Origin: Neobacillus niacini
Lineage (GTDB): Bacteria; Bacillota; Bacilli; Bacillales; Cytobacillaceae
NCBI RefSeq assembly: GCF_030817595.1
Contig: NZ_JAUSZN010000001.1
Span: 4,256,001-4,320,000, forward strand
Direction: 5' to 3'
DNA length: 64,000 nucleotides
The translations under genes and the position numbers were made by a program. Below the pieces are notes generated by a model. The model was not told where the DNA came from. It did not search any database and saw nothing but the letters and a program-made list of their open reading frames with translations. Positions 18,061 through 27,317 of the stretch are shown here, piece by piece; position 1 is the stretch's first letter, and every line of letters starts with the position of its first letter.

Positions 18061-19683
18061 CTAACTCCTATTCTTCTTAGGTAATAAAAGGCTTAATTTA
18101 CTGCCGAAAGGAAATAATGATAATTCTTTTTCCAAAAAGACGCCACCTCTAATGATAATAAACAAGAAAAGGAATCCTCCGGAAACGGCACCTCCGAGCG
18201 CCTGAATGGCTGCCATTATCCTCTCGGTCCCAACCGGTATCGTAATCATATCTGTTAAGGCTAGATAGCCTTTTAGAAGGAGTACCATCATGAAGGCTGC
18301 TGTCAAAAGGGTTCGTAGAAAGTGAAACGATAGCAGCGGAATGTTCTGCATTTTTATAAATTTTAAGTAAAGAATGCCGCAAGCAAAAACTAACGTAATA
18401 AGGGTTGCATAAGCGGCACCCATGGTCCCAAATGTCGGGACGAAAAAATTATTTAACATGTATTTTAATGGAAAGATTGCCAGTACGATGACTGCAGGAA
18501 AAAGTAATGAACCTAGCCCCTGCATTATAGCAATGATTGTTGTAATGATTGAGCTAAGGAGAATAACAAAACTAAGGATTCCTAATACCGAAGATCCTGA
18601 GTTATTTTCAAATAGCATAATATTAGCTGGCTCAATTATTGCCCATAGGCCTAAAGATGCCCCAACACCAATGACGATAGCTATTCGAATAGCCAGCTGA
18701 ATTTTATCACGCAAGAAAGACATGTCCTTTTTAATTCTTGCACTCGTTATTAAGGGTACAAGTGATAAGGACATGGATACAGCAACAATCGTCCCTAATT
18801 GAATTATTGGCTGCCCACGGTCAAATATTCCCTTTATCCCCTTGGCCATTTCTATCCCATATCCATTCTCTGTAAGTAAAGAGTACAGGTTCAAAGCATC
18901 AGCCATTTGTATAAAAATCATTAGCATTCCACTAATACAGATTGTTAGACCTTGATAGACAAGCGTCTTTAAAATAATGCCAGCCTCTCGATAATAGCTC
19001 GCCAGCATTCCTTTTCGAGGAGCAATTATTCCCCATTCTTTACGAATCCAAAGGAACGTAAACAAGATAACTGCTGATACCATACTACCGGTAATCGATC
19101 CAAACATGGCACCTCCGCCAATCAAATACAGCGAATATCCCAGCTTTGTCAGCACGTAGGCAGAAAAAAGAATGGTGAATGCCCTTATTAATTGTTCCCC
19201 CACCTGAGAAAGAGCCGTTGGCACCATATCCCCCTTCCCCTGATAATACCCTCTCAAAATAGCAACAATCGGAAATAATAAAAAGACAATTGAGACAACC
19301 CTAAGTAAAATCGCTAACTTCTCATCATTCATCCATATCGCTATATGATTGGCGCCAAAATAAAGAATAAAAAAACAAATAAGTCCAAATAACTGTAAAA
19401 GGATATAGGAGACAAATAAAAGCCGCCTTATTTTCTCATGGTCACCCTTGTCCTTTTGTTCCGCATATAACTTTGAAATAACAACTGGAAATCCTGTGGT
19501 CGATAGGACTATGGCTAGACCATAAAACGGGTATACCTGCTGATATATATAAAAGCCAACATCACCAACAATATTTTGAAACGGAACCCGATATACAGCA
19601 CTTAGGATTTTCGTTACCAATGCTGCAATGGCTAAAATAAAAGCCCCCCTAAAAAGAGCCTTTGACTGGTTTACATGCTTCAT
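18061..19683 (-). CDS. yabM: SpoVB-like MOP-superfamily lipid flippase (YabM)
   Basis: 540 residues, about 14 membrane helices, polysaccharide-transporter/MurJ-like family. The N-terminus RGAFILAIAALVTKILSAVYRVPFQNIVG is broken here into the diagnostic ALVTKILSAVYRVPFQNI and the following GFYIYQQVYPFYG block. It may move undecaprenyl-linked precursors; SpoVB does this in sporulation, but the role of the paralogue YabM is not settled. It is followed by yabN and rqcP in a tight cluster. Confidence 0.88.
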   Translation of the reverse strand: MKHVNQSKALFRGAFILAIAALVTKILSAVYRVPFQNIVGDVGFYIYQQVYPFYGLAIVLSTTGFPVVISKLYAEQKDKGDHEKIRRLLFVSYILLQLFGLICFFILYFGANHIAIWMNDEKLAILLRVVSIVFLLFPIVAILRGYYQGKGDMVPTALSQVGEQLIRAFTILFSAYVLTKLGYSLYLIGGGAMFGSITGSMVSAVILFTFLWIRKEWGIIAPRKGMLASYYREAGIILKTLVYQGLTICISGMLMIFIQMADALNLYSLLTENGYGIEMAKGIKGIFDRGQPIIQLGTIVAVSMSLSLVPLITSARIKKDMSFLRDKIQLAIRIAIVIGVGASLGLWAIIEPANIMLFENNSGSSVLGILSFVILLSSIITTIIAIMQGLGSLLFPAVIVLAIFPLKYMLNNFFVPTFGTMGAAYATLITLVFACGILYLKFIKMQNIPLLSFHFLRTLLTAAFMMVLLLKGYLALTDMITIPVGTERIMAAIQALGGAVSGGFLFLFIIIRGGVFLEKELSLFPFGSKLSLLLPKKNRS

Positions 19684-19729
19684 TTCTTATCTCCTAACTA
19701 ACCTAACTCGTGTGTATTATAGCATATTA

Positions 19730-19845
19730 TAAAGCGGCAAGCGCCCTCGGGCCCCTTCTAGACGGCGGCTTATTCCCCTAAACTCAGGTCTTATGATTTA
19801 TCTGCACTTTGCACCTCTTATACTCTTGTGGAGCTGAATTTCAAG
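19730..19845. repeat. Degenerate GC-rich repeat, possible family B relic
   Basis: AAGCGGCAAGCGCCC at the left resembles the family B end AAGCGGAAGCGCC, and GGTCTTATGATT recalls the inner CTTATG block, but the middle does not align well. It fills most of the spoVT-yabM gap. Confidence 0.4.
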
Positions 19846-19878
19846 ACAAATAAAAAAGACAGCGAAGGCTGCCTCTTT
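19846..19878 (-). terminator. Intrinsic terminator after spoVT
   Basis: Minus strand AAAGAGGCAGC pairs with GCTGTCTTTTT around CTTC (two G-U pairs), followed by TATTT. Confidence 0.85.
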
Positions 19879-19900
19879 TATTTTGAGAATAATATTAGTT

Positions 19901-20437
19901 CTAGGACTCCATTTGTCTTGCTAAAAATCCAGCAGCAGTTTCAACAGCCTTTTTCTCTACTTCGCCAAGAGTTCCCTCTTTTGAATAGATAATAACTGCA
20001 CCAATTGGATCGCCGTTTGCAATGATTGGTCCAATTGTATAAGATGAAATGGTTTCATCATTACCATCGGCTAACGCAATATCACCTTGCTGCGTTACAA
20101 GGACCGAATTACGGTCTTCCATTGTTTTTTCAACTAAATCGCTTATATTTTTATTTAGATAATCTTTTTTAGAACTGCCTGCTAAAGCAATATAACTGTC
20201 CCTATCACAAATTAATACCGGGTTTCCGAGGCTGTCAAAAAGGGCTTCTGCATATTCTTTGGCAAAATCGCTTAACTCGCTGATTGGTGAATATTTCTTC
20301 AAAATAACTTCTCCATCTCGATCTACAAAGATCTCTAACGGATCCCCCTCACGGATACGCAGCGTTCTGCGTATTTCTTTGGGAATGACAACACGACCCA
20401 AATCATCGATTCGACGAACTATTCCAGTTGCTTTCAT
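19901..20437 (-). CDS. spoVT: Stage V sporulation transcriptional regulator SpoVT
   Basis: 178 residues. The N-terminal AbrB-type swapped-hairpin DNA-binding domain (MKATGIVRRIDDLGRVVIPKE) is followed by a C-terminal GAF-like domain. It modulates sigma-G-dependent genes in the forespore. ATG 20435-20437 has GTGAGGC eight bases upstream and gives the B. subtilis length; a longer start seven codons upstream is less likely. A sigma-G-type promoter lies upstream, as expected. Confidence 0.95.
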   Translation of the reverse strand: MKATGIVRRIDDLGRVVIPKEIRRTLRIREGDPLEIFVDRDGEVILKKYSPISELSDFAKEYAEALFDSLGNPVLICDRDSYIALAGSSKKDYLNKNISDLVEKTMEDRNSVLVTQQGDIALADGNDETISSYTIGPIIANGDPIGAVIIYSKEGTLGEVEKKAVETAAGFLARQMES

Positions 20438-20525
20438 CCAATGTTGCCTCACTTTCATCTGATGATTTTACTAACTTGGTTTTGATAATCCTTCCTGTAG
20501 ATGGAATCATAACCAACTTTGAACT

Positions 20526-20555
20526 TAGTATCTTTCATCTGGAAAGTTCTATACA
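20526..20555 (-). promoter_or_regulatory. spoVT sigma-G promoter
   Basis: Minus strand TGTATA (20550-20555), 17 bases, GATACTA (20526-20532). Against the sigma-G consensus TGMATA-N17/18-CATAMTA this is 5/6 and 6/7. spoVT is a sigma-G gene in B. subtilis. Confidence 0.65.
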
Positions 20556-20629
20556 CATTCGTAATATTTTTTCACAAACGGGAAAATTATCCTATTTGAG
20601 GAAGATATTACCCCTGTCGATTTACACAG

Positions 20630-23600
20630 TTATACAGGATTTTCTTGACCCTTTTTTGCAGCTTGAAGCCCTTTAATCATCTCAAACGCTATATTTAGCC
20701 AGTGTGCCGTTTCTGTACCCTTAATCTGAAGGGTCATTTTTAACTTCTGACCTTCCATTCCAAGCCCAATCATTCGTGGATATTTATTGCTGATCGCAAA
20801 GACCTTTTGTCCATCAATTGTGCTGCTCGCTCGTTCATTAACTAACATGGTTACTTCCTGTTTTGCTTGCTTAATGCTATCAACACCTGCTAGAAGCGCG
20901 TAAACCTTCATTTCTGCCACCTGGAATAGATAATCAACTTCTTCAGGATATTCACCAAAACGATCGATCATTTCTGCCTGAAGTTCTTCAATATCTTCCA
21001 GTGTTTGTAAGGCTCTAAAACGCTTATACATTTCAATTTTTTGATGGCCATCTTTAATGTAGGTATCAGGGATATAGGCATCTATTTCTAAATCAATTTC
21101 TACAGTGGCCTTTTGCTCAGCTTTCAAGTCCCCTCTTCTTTCCTCAATCGCTTCTTTCAGCATTTGAGAATACAGATCAAATCCAACTGAATCGATGAAT
21201 CCATGCTGTTGTGCCCCTAGTAAATTACCTGCGCCTCTAATGGATAAGTCGCGCATCGCAATTTTAAATCCGGAGCCAAGCTCAGTAAATTCCTTAATGG
21301 CCTGTAAGCGTTTTTCGGCTACCTCAGTCAATACCTTATCCTTTCGGTGCGTGAAATAAGCATATGCGACACGATTAGATCTTCCCACACGACCGCGAAG
21401 CTGATAAAGCTGTGATAGCCCCATTCGATCGGCATCATAGACAATCAACGTGTTCACATTAGGAATATCTACCCCGGTTTCAATGATGGTCGTGCTGACT
21501 AGTACATCAAACTCGCCAGACAAAAAGCTAAGCATAACAGATTCCAATTCATTTTCTGACATCTGTCCATGGGCGAATGTTACCCTGGCATCTGGAACAA
21601 GCATCGATATTTCTTCGGCTTTTCGTTCAATATCTTCCACTCTGTTATATAGAAAATATACTTGTCCGTCACGTGCCAGTTCCCTCTCGATCGCCTCTCT
21701 AACAAGCGATCCATTGTACTCCATTACATAGGTTTGAACTGGGAAACGGTTCTCAGGAGGTGTTTCAATAACCGATAAATCCCGAACACCGAGCATGGAC
21801 ATATGAAGCGTTCTCGGAATCGGTGTTGCTGTTAGTGTTAAAACATCAATATTTGTTTTTAGCCTTTTTATCTTTTCTTTGTGGGTTACCCCAAATCTTT
21901 GCTCTTCATCAATGATTAATAAACCTAAATCACGATAAATAATATCTTTTGAAAGGATACGATGTGTTCCAATTACTACATCGACTGTACCTGCTTTTAA
22001 TCCTTTTATCGTTTCCGTTTGTTGCTTTTTAGAACGAAAGCGGCTTAACAGACCAATATTGATTGGATAGTCTTGAAATCTTTCTCTCATCGTCTCAAAA
22101 TGCTGCTGGGCCAAAATCGTTGTTGGTACAAGCAGTGCCACTTGTTTACCATCTGCAATGGCTTTAAATGCAGCTCGAATCGCGACTTCTGTTTTCCCAT
22201 AACCAACATCACCACAAAGCAAACGGTCCATTGGTCTAGGTCGTTCCATATCCTTTTTAATCTCATGGATGGACCGAAGTTGGTCTTCTGTTTCCTGGTA
22301 CGCAAAAGCCGTTTCAAACTCTCTTTGCATATCCCCATCCGGAGAAAAGGCATAACCAACCGCTGCTTCGCGTTCTGCATAAAGCTTGATTAAATCGTCT
22401 GCAATGTCTTGAACGGAAGATTGAACTTTCTTCTTAACCTTTTTCCAATCACTGCCGCCAAGCTTGTATATTTTGGGCTCTTTTCCTTCTGAAGCAACAT
22501 ACTTCTGAACAAGGTCAATTTGTTCCACTGGAACATAAAGCTTATCTGTCCCATGATAGCGAATATGGAGATAATCCTTATGAACACCATTTATAACAAG
22601 GGTTTCAATTCCTAAGTATTTTCCGATCCCGTGATTAACATGGACGACATAATCCCCAACTTTAAGTTCAGAATAACTCTTGATCCTTTCGGCATTTGAA
22701 AGTTTTTGTCTGTTAGTAGACTTTTTGACACGTTTCGTAAAAAGCTCTTCCTCTGTAATGACAGCAAGCTTTTGAATCGACAACTCAAACCCAGTTTGCA
22801 GGTTTCCCTTCATAATTTGAACTTTTCCAGGTAAGAGCTGCTGACCGCTCTTTGCGATAGAGGCTTCTATCTCATAATCCTCTAAAACTCGTTCTAATTT
22901 TTTTACTCTTTCATCGTCTGGTCCTAAAAAGAGGATCGAATAATTTCCTTTTTTCCATCTGTCGACTTCTGCCTTCAATAAGTGCATTTGTCCATGGAAA
23001 TTTTGCATTTGTTTACAAGAAACATTGATAATATTTTGCGGACTCGTATTCGCAACATGGCGAAGAAACAAACTCATATAAAGAATCGGAAAGTCACTCT
23101 TATGAAGCAGCCCGGATAAATCATGGGAAATAGCCAAATCATGAATAATTTGACCTTCACTAAGCAGTGCCGTATACCATTCTGCCTCTTCTTTTATTAA
23201 TGACTCATTCATTTCTTGGACCCGGCTTATTTCATCAATAAATACCATTCCGTTAGAAGGAAGATAGTCTAGTAAACTAGTACCGCCATCGTATGCTAGT
23301 GAAAGATATTTAAAAACGTGATCTGGTTTGTGGCTATTTTTTAATTGTTCCAGCTCATAACTAATATTTTGCGAGAGCTGAATCTTTGCTTTATCGTCCT
23401 TTAATTTTCGCAGACTCTTAGCTAAACCATCTTCAAGGTTACCGATTAACCGGCTAAAGTTCTCTGCCTCAAAAAGAACCTCCGTAGCAGGACCAATTAA
23501 AACTTTTTCAGTTTTCTCGATGGAACGCTGGTCTTCTAAGGAAAAATAACGGATTGAATCAATCTCTGTATCAAATAGCTCAATCCTGATAGGATTGCTG

Positions 23601-24163
23601 ACTGTAAGCGGATAAATATCAATAATCCCGCCCCTTATACTAAACTCTCCGGGGGTTGAGACCATATCCACCCGAACATAGCCCATTTTAACAAAGGTGG
23701 TTAGTACCTCTGTTACATCAAGGTCATCACCTGTTTTATAAGTCAACTGGTACTTCTTCCAGATGTTTTTTGGAGGAATGACTTTTCTTAGTCCAGCAAT
23801 AGGAACAATCATAATACCTTTGTTTTTCTTACTGAAGTGATTTAAGGCTTCAATCCTTTGTGCCTTTAACTCTGGACTCGCTATACTCATCTCAGCTGCT
23901 ATTAGTTCATTTGCTGGAAAAAGAAAAACTTCATCCTCACTTAATAGATTTACAATATCATCATAGAGTTTTTGTGCTTGCAAGAGATTATGGGTAATAA
24001 ATAGAATTGGTCTGTTCATCTGCTCGTAAATAGCAGCAGTCAGGACTGTTCTTGATGAGCCCGATAATCCAGCAATCAGCTGTTCTTTCAAGCCTTCTTG
24101 GACTCCAGATATGATAGAGTGAATATCTTCTTGGTCTAGAAATAGTGATTTTAAACCTTTCAA
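20630..24163 (-). CDS. mfd: Transcription-repair coupling factor
   Basis: 1177 residues. Releases RNA polymerase stalled at DNA damage and recruits UvrA. Order: UvrB-like N-terminal part (GLSGSSRTVLTAAI), RNA polymerase-interacting CarD-like domain (KVGDYVVHVNHGIGKYLGIE), superfamily II translocase with Walker A GDVGYGKTEVA, DEEQ box (IIDEEQRFGV), TATPIPRTL and QLRGRVGRS, then the TRCF C-terminal domain. The start is TTG with AGGAGG about ten bases upstream; homologues begin at the same place. Confidence 0.96.
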   Translation of the reverse strand: MKGLKSLFLDQEDIHSIISGVQEGLKEQLIAGLSGSSRTVLTAAIYEQMNRPILFITHNLLQAQKLYDDIVNLLSEDEVFLFPANELIAAEMSIASPELKAQRIEALNHFSKKNKGIMIVPIAGLRKVIPPKNIWKKYQLTYKTGDDLDVTEVLTTFVKMGYVRVDMVSTPGEFSIRGGIIDIYPLTVSNPIRIELFDTEIDSIRYFSLEDQRSIEKTEKVLIGPATEVLFEAENFSRLIGNLEDGLAKSLRKLKDDKAKIQLSQNISYELEQLKNSHKPDHVFKYLSLAYDGGTSLLDYLPSNGMVFIDEISRVQEMNESLIKEEAEWYTALLSEGQIIHDLAISHDLSGLLHKSDFPILYMSLFLRHVANTSPQNIINVSCKQMQNFHGQMHLLKAEVDRWKKGNYSILFLGPDDERVKKLERVLEDYEIEASIAKSGQQLLPGKVQIMKGNLQTGFELSIQKLAVITEEELFTKRVKKSTNRQKLSNAERIKSYSELKVGDYVVHVNHGIGKYLGIETLVINGVHKDYLHIRYHGTDKLYVPVEQIDLVQKYVASEGKEPKIYKLGGSDWKKVKKKVQSSVQDIADDLIKLYAEREAAVGYAFSPDGDMQREFETAFAYQETEDQLRSIHEIKKDMERPRPMDRLLCGDVGYGKTEVAIRAAFKAIADGKQVALLVPTTILAQQHFETMRERFQDYPINIGLLSRFRSKKQQTETIKGLKAGTVDVVIGTHRILSKDIIYRDLGLLIIDEEQRFGVTHKEKIKRLKTNIDVLTLTATPIPRTLHMSMLGVRDLSVIETPPENRFPVQTYVMEYNGSLVREAIERELARDGQVYFLYNRVEDIERKAEEISMLVPDARVTFAHGQMSENELESVMLSFLSGEFDVLVSTTIIETGVDIPNVNTLIVYDADRMGLSQLYQLRGRVGRSNRVAYAYFTHRKDKVLTEVAEKRLQAIKEFTELGSGFKIAMRDLSIRGAGNLLGAQQHGFIDSVGFDLYSQMLKEAIEERRGDLKAEQKATVEIDLEIDAYIPDTYIKDGHQKIEMYKRFRALQTLEDIEELQAEMIDRFGEYPEEVDYLFQVAEMKVYALLAGVDSIKQAKQEVTMLVNERASSTIDGQKVFAISNKYPRMIGLGMEGQKLKMTLQIKGTETAHWLNIAFEMIKGLQAAKKGQENPV

Positions 24164-24227
24164 AAGCCCGTTCCTCCTCTCTCCTGAATCTTCTTCGTAT
24201 TTTTAATTTGACATTAGTATTTTAAAA

Positions 24228-24260
24228 AATAGAAAAATGCTTTGGAGTGCTTCCAAAGCT
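24228..24260 (-). terminator. Intrinsic terminator after fin
   Basis: Minus strand GCTTTGGA and TCCAAAGC form an 8-bp stem with a 5-base loop, followed by ATTTTTCTATTTTTT. It stands between fin and mfd. Confidence 0.85.
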
Positions 24261-24262
24261 GT

Positions 24263-24493
24263 TTAATGAATGAGGAAATCATATTGGTGATAATCTGGAT
24301 TTCTTTCTAATGCTTCCTGACAATCTTCACATATAGCAGTTATGTGTATGTTACCAGACACATCATACGCGACCATCTCTTGTCTTTCCTGCTCCGTTAA
24401 TTTATGAAGCCCGAGTGTTTCGCTGTGTATCGATGATTGTTCAATGGAACCAATGTTTGTGCCACAATGACGGCAGTGATAATGAATGGCCAC
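24263..24493 (-). CDS. fin: Anti-sigma-F factor Fin
   Basis: 76 residues. Binds sigma-F and helps the sigma-F to sigma-G switch in the forespore. Two zinc-binding pairs are visible, CRHC near the start and CEDC near residue 56, with the conserved ICEDCQEALERNP. GTG at 24491-24493 has GGGAGGG eight bases upstream and gives the B. subtilis length; a TTG two codons upstream is the alternative. Confidence 0.9.
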   Translation of the reverse strand: MAIHYHCRHCGTNIGSIEQSSIHSETLGLHKLTEQERQEMVAYDVSGNIHITAICEDCQEALERNPDYHQYDFLIH

Positions 24494-24524
24494 TAACAAG
24501 CCCTCCCTATTCTACTATTACTAC

Positions 24525-24555
24525 TAGTATTTACGAAGAATAGCGAGTTTATTCA
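24525..24555 (-). promoter_or_regulatory. Candidate sigma-G (or sigma-F) promoter of fin
   Basis: Minus strand TGAATA (24550-24555), 18 bases, AATACTA (24525-24531). This fits sigma-G (TGMATA, CATAMTA) with one mismatch. fin is a forespore gene. Confidence 0.55.
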
Positions 24556-24606
24556 AAAGAAATGTGTTCTTTATTCTATGAAAGAAAGGGTTATCTAATG
24601 AATAAT

Positions 24607-25167
24607 TTACTGATTAAATTCATTCATTACCTGTAAGAATGGCTTTTCTAACCAAGCCTTACAAGCTTCAGCACTCTTTTTTACGGCTTCCTTTGTTGAT
24701 GGAAGATCTTCTTCGCTGAAACGTCCCAACACGTAATCAGGTACCTTCATACCGTTCCTTGGTCGATCAATTCCTATCCGTATTCTGTTAAATTCTTGTG
24801 TTCCAAGATGTGCTACCGTAGATTTTATTCCGTTATGCCCGCCAGCACTTCCTTTTTGACGAAGCCTGATTTTTCCGACTGGCAAGTCCAGGTCATCATA
24901 GATGACCAGAAAATCTTCTAACTCAATCTGGTAATAGTCCATGATCGCTCTAATGGACTCCCCAGAGAGATTCATATAAGTCAGCGGTTTTAATAAAACC
25001 ACTTTTTCACCTTTATGAACACCCATTCCAAATAGTCCTTTGAATTTTGATTGATTTAAAGGAATATCTAATTGATCCGCAAGCTCATCAATGACTTCAA
25101 ATCCAATATTATGCCTCGTGTTTTCATACTGCTTCCCAGGATTTCCTAAACCAACTATTAATTTCAT
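24607..25167 (-). CDS. pth: Peptidyl-tRNA hydrolase
   Basis: 186 residues. Recycles peptidyl-tRNA dropped from ribosomes; named spoVC in B. subtilis. [22 protein letters not shown] contains the catalytic His of [25 protein letters not shown] and GSAGGHNGI are all present. The frame is open 22 codons upstream, but ATG 25165-25167 with GAGAGGGTAAGA is the family start. It follows ctc, from which it is separated by a terminator and repeats. Confidence 0.95.
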   Translation of the reverse strand: MKLIVGLGNPGKQYENTRHNIGFEVIDELADQLDIPLNQSKFKGLFGMGVHKGEKVVLLKPLTYMNLSGESIRAIMDYYQIELEDFLVIYDDLDLPVGKIRLRQKGSAGGHNGIKSTVAHLGTQEFNRIRIGIDRPRNGMKVPDYVLGRFSEEDLPSTKEAVKKSAEACKAWLEKPFLQVMNEFNQ

Positions 25168-25241
25168 TCTTACCCTCTCTTTCGGCCCAGTCCACCTGTT
25201 AAATAATTTTCGGAGCATTCTTTTCTCTCCCACTTAATAAT

Positions 25242-25298
25242 ACGTCTTTTTTGTGATAAATGCGACAAAAGACGTAACCTTAATCAGGTTACGTCTGA
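25242..25298 (-). terminator. Terminator after ctc with a competing third arm
   Basis: On the minus strand AGACGTAACCT pairs with AGGTTACGTCT around GATTA (11-bp perfect stem) and is followed by TTTGTC. A third segment, AAAAGACGT, about 17 bases further on can instead pair with ACGTCTTTT of the second arm. So a terminator-like and an alternative fold compete before pth. Confidence 0.65.
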
Positions 25299-25304
25299 CA
25301 AATA

Positions 25305-25597
25305 TTGTCTAGCTGCAGCGCCTAGGGGCTCGGGGTCATAAGCTTGTCTAGTTGCGGCTTCTTGGGACTCGAGTCATAAGCCGCCCCCTGAAGAAGGCAA
25401 AAACCGCCTTCTTGCAGGGTTCGTCTTATGCCTTCGTCCCAGAACAGTCGCCTCCACATTTCAGACAATCCGACAAGAAGGTTAAAGAGCAACCTTCTCG
25501 CCGGCTCGTCTTATGCCTGTCGCCCCTGTGCACAAAGGGAAGCTCCTTAGAATAAACTTCGCAGGAACAAGCTGTGCTTGTTCCGAAGGCGCTTCCG
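25305..25597. repeat. GC-rich interspersed repeat, family B copy 3, with a nested copy
   Basis: The outer element starts TTGTCTAGCTGCAGCGCC, runs to GGTCATAAGC at 25343, and resumes around 25466 with CAATCCGACAAGAAGG, ending GGCGCTTCCGCTTTT at the ctc stop codon. Between them lies a second complete element (about 25344-25452) with its own TTGTCTAG start, CATAAGCC, AAGAAGG ... CCTTCTT hairpin and TCGTCTTATGCC. The outer right arm has about 50 extra bases relative to copy 2. Confidence 0.75.
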
Positions 25598-25602
25598 CTT
25601 TT

Positions 25603-26238
25603 CTATTCACCTACTGGTTCTGTTTCTCTGCCTTCTTCGTTATCAGGGTGTCCGCCTTCTTGCTGCTCACCTGCATTGATTTCCTCTTCTTGTCGAGGAG
25701 GCAGAATGCTGGCAATTACCTCGTCTTCCTCATGATTAATCGTAAATGATCCTTGATAGAGAATATCGGAAACCTTCATCGTTTCGCCCACCTGGAGGTT
25801 ACTTACATCCACTTCAATTTGCTGTGGAATTTCTGATGGAGTAGAGGTAATCGATAATTCATGAACAGACTGCTGAAGAACACCGCCATCTTTTACCCCA
25901 GCTGCCTCGCCAGTTAGTACAAGTCTAACAGTTACGTTAATCTTAGAGGATTTATCAACAGCTAGAAAATCAACATGGATGATTTCCTTTTTAATAAAAT
26001 CCTCTTGATAGTCAGTTAACACTACATCATGCTTACTGCCGTCTATATCAAGTGAAATAACTCCATTCCTGCCTACGTTTCGAATGGTCTTTGTTAAATC
26101 AGCAGAGCTGACAAAAACAGGTCTGCTTTCAAGCTTCCGCCCATAAATTACAGCAGGAATGTTACCAGTCTCTCTTATCCTTCTTAACTCCGAACTACGC
26201 AGTTCCTTACGTTCCTTTGCTTGTAAAACAGTACTCAT
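25603..26238 (-). CDS. ctc: General stress protein Ctc, ribosomal protein bL25 family
   Basis: 211 residues. An N-terminal L25 5S-rRNA-binding domain (KERKELRSSELRRIRETGNIP is split here as KERKELRSSELRRI and GNIPAVIYG) is followed by the TL5 beta domain and an acidic tail. ATG 26236-26238 has GGAAGGTGA eight bases upstream; a GTG four codons earlier is less likely. A sigma-B promoter precedes it, matching its stress-protein identity. A family B repeat starts directly at the stop codon. Confidence 0.94.
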   Translation of the reverse strand: MSTVLQAKERKELRSSELRRIRETGNIPAVIYGRKLESRPVFVSSADLTKTIRNVGRNGVISLDIDGSKHDVVLTDYQEDFIKKEIIHVDFLAVDKSSKINVTVRLVLTGEAAGVKDGGVLQQSVHELSITSTPSEIPQQIEVDVSNLQVGETMKVSDILYQGSFTINHEEDEVIASILPPRQEEEINAGEQQEGGHPDNEEGRETEPVGE

Positions 26239-26284
26239 GAGTTTAGTCACCTTCCTAGTTTTGTTCTTAACTGTCTCTATAAAA

Positions 26285-26310
26285 ATTCCCCAAAACAGGA
26301 AGGTCTAAAC
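26285..26310 (-). promoter_or_regulatory. ctc sigma-B promoter
   Basis: Minus strand GTTTAG (26305-26310), 14 bases, GGGAAT (26285-26290), matching the general-stress consensus GTTTAW-N12/15-GGGWAW with one mismatch. Confidence 0.75.
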
Positions 26311-26339
26311 ATTATATTTTATAAAAGGATTGATAAAGA

Positions 26340-27296
26340 TCAATCAAATAATGTACTTACAGATTGTTCTTCATGTACGCGGATAATTGCTTCGCCCATT
26401 AAAGGTGCTACAGAAAGTTGAATAATTTTATCTGTCTTTTTCTCTTCTGGCATAGCGATAGAGTTTGTAATAACTAATTCTTTAATTTTTGAATTTTGAA
26501 TTCTATCCATGGCTGGCCCAGATAAAACAGGGTGTGTACAGCAAGCATATACTTCTTTTGCACCATTCTCCACGAGCGCATTTGCAGCAAGTGTGATAGT
26601 TCCTGCTGTGTCAATGATATCATCAATTAAGATTGCAATTTTCCCTTCGATATTACCGACAATATTCATTACCTCTGCAACATTCGGCCGTGGACGACGT
26701 TTGTCAATAATCGCAATCGGTGCTTTTAATCGTTCAGCTAACTTCCGCGCTCTCGTTACACCGCCATGGTCAGGAGAAACGATAACGATGTCACCGTTAA
26801 ATTCTCTTTTTAAAAAGTAATCGGCTAAGATCGGAACGCCCATTAAATGATCTGTTGGAATTTCAAAGAAGCCTTGAATCTGTGGTGCATGTAAGTCTAA
26901 GCAGATTACACGAGTTGCACCTGCAGTTTCAAGAAGGTTTGCTACTAATTTAGCGGTAATCGGCTCACGAGCACGTGCTTTACGGTCCTGACGCGCATAG
27001 CCATAGTATGGCATAACAATATTAATCGTCTTAGCAGAGGCTCTTTTCAAAGCGTCTATCATGATTAATAATTCCATGATGTTTTCATTAACAGGTGAGC
27101 TTGTCGATTGAATGACATATACATCACAGCCACGGATACTCTCTTCGATATTAATTTGAATTTCTCCATCGCTGAATCTTGTGACAGAGCTTTTTCCTAA
27201 TTCAACACCAATAACCTTGGCAATCTCTCTCGCTAAAGGTAGATTTGAATTTAGACTAAATACCTTTAAGTTTGGATCTAAGTATTGATTTGACAT
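26340..27296 (-). CDS. prs: Ribose-phosphate pyrophosphokinase
   Basis: 318 residues. Makes PRPP from ribose 5-phosphate and ATP for purine, pyrimidine, His and Trp synthesis. Motifs: [44 protein letters not shown], and the PRPP loop [14 protein letters not shown] 27294-27296 with GGAGGGC upstream gives the usual MSNQY start. It lies 21 bases after glmU in the conserved glmU-prs pair. Confidence 0.96.
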   Translation of the reverse strand: MSNQYLDPNLKVFSLNSNLPLAREIAKVIGVELGKSSVTRFSDGEIQINIEESIRGCDVYVIQSTSSPVNENIMELLIMIDALKRASAKTINIVMPYYGYARQDRKARAREPITAKLVANLLETAGATRVICLDLHAPQIQGFFEIPTDHLMGVPILADYFLKREFNGDIVIVSPDHGGVTRARKLAERLKAPIAIIDKRRPRPNVAEVMNIVGNIEGKIAILIDDIIDTAGTITLAANALVENGAKEVYACCTHPVLSGPAMDRIQNSKIKELVITNSIAMPEEKKTDKIIQLSVAPLMGEAIIRVHEEQSVSTLFD

Positions 27297-27317
27297 AATG
27301 CCCTCCAATATTCTTGC

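Noticed and set aside
22087..22393. Frames of about 100 codons overlapping mfd
   Set aside because: They lie wholly inside the conserved mfd coding sequence and have no protein features.
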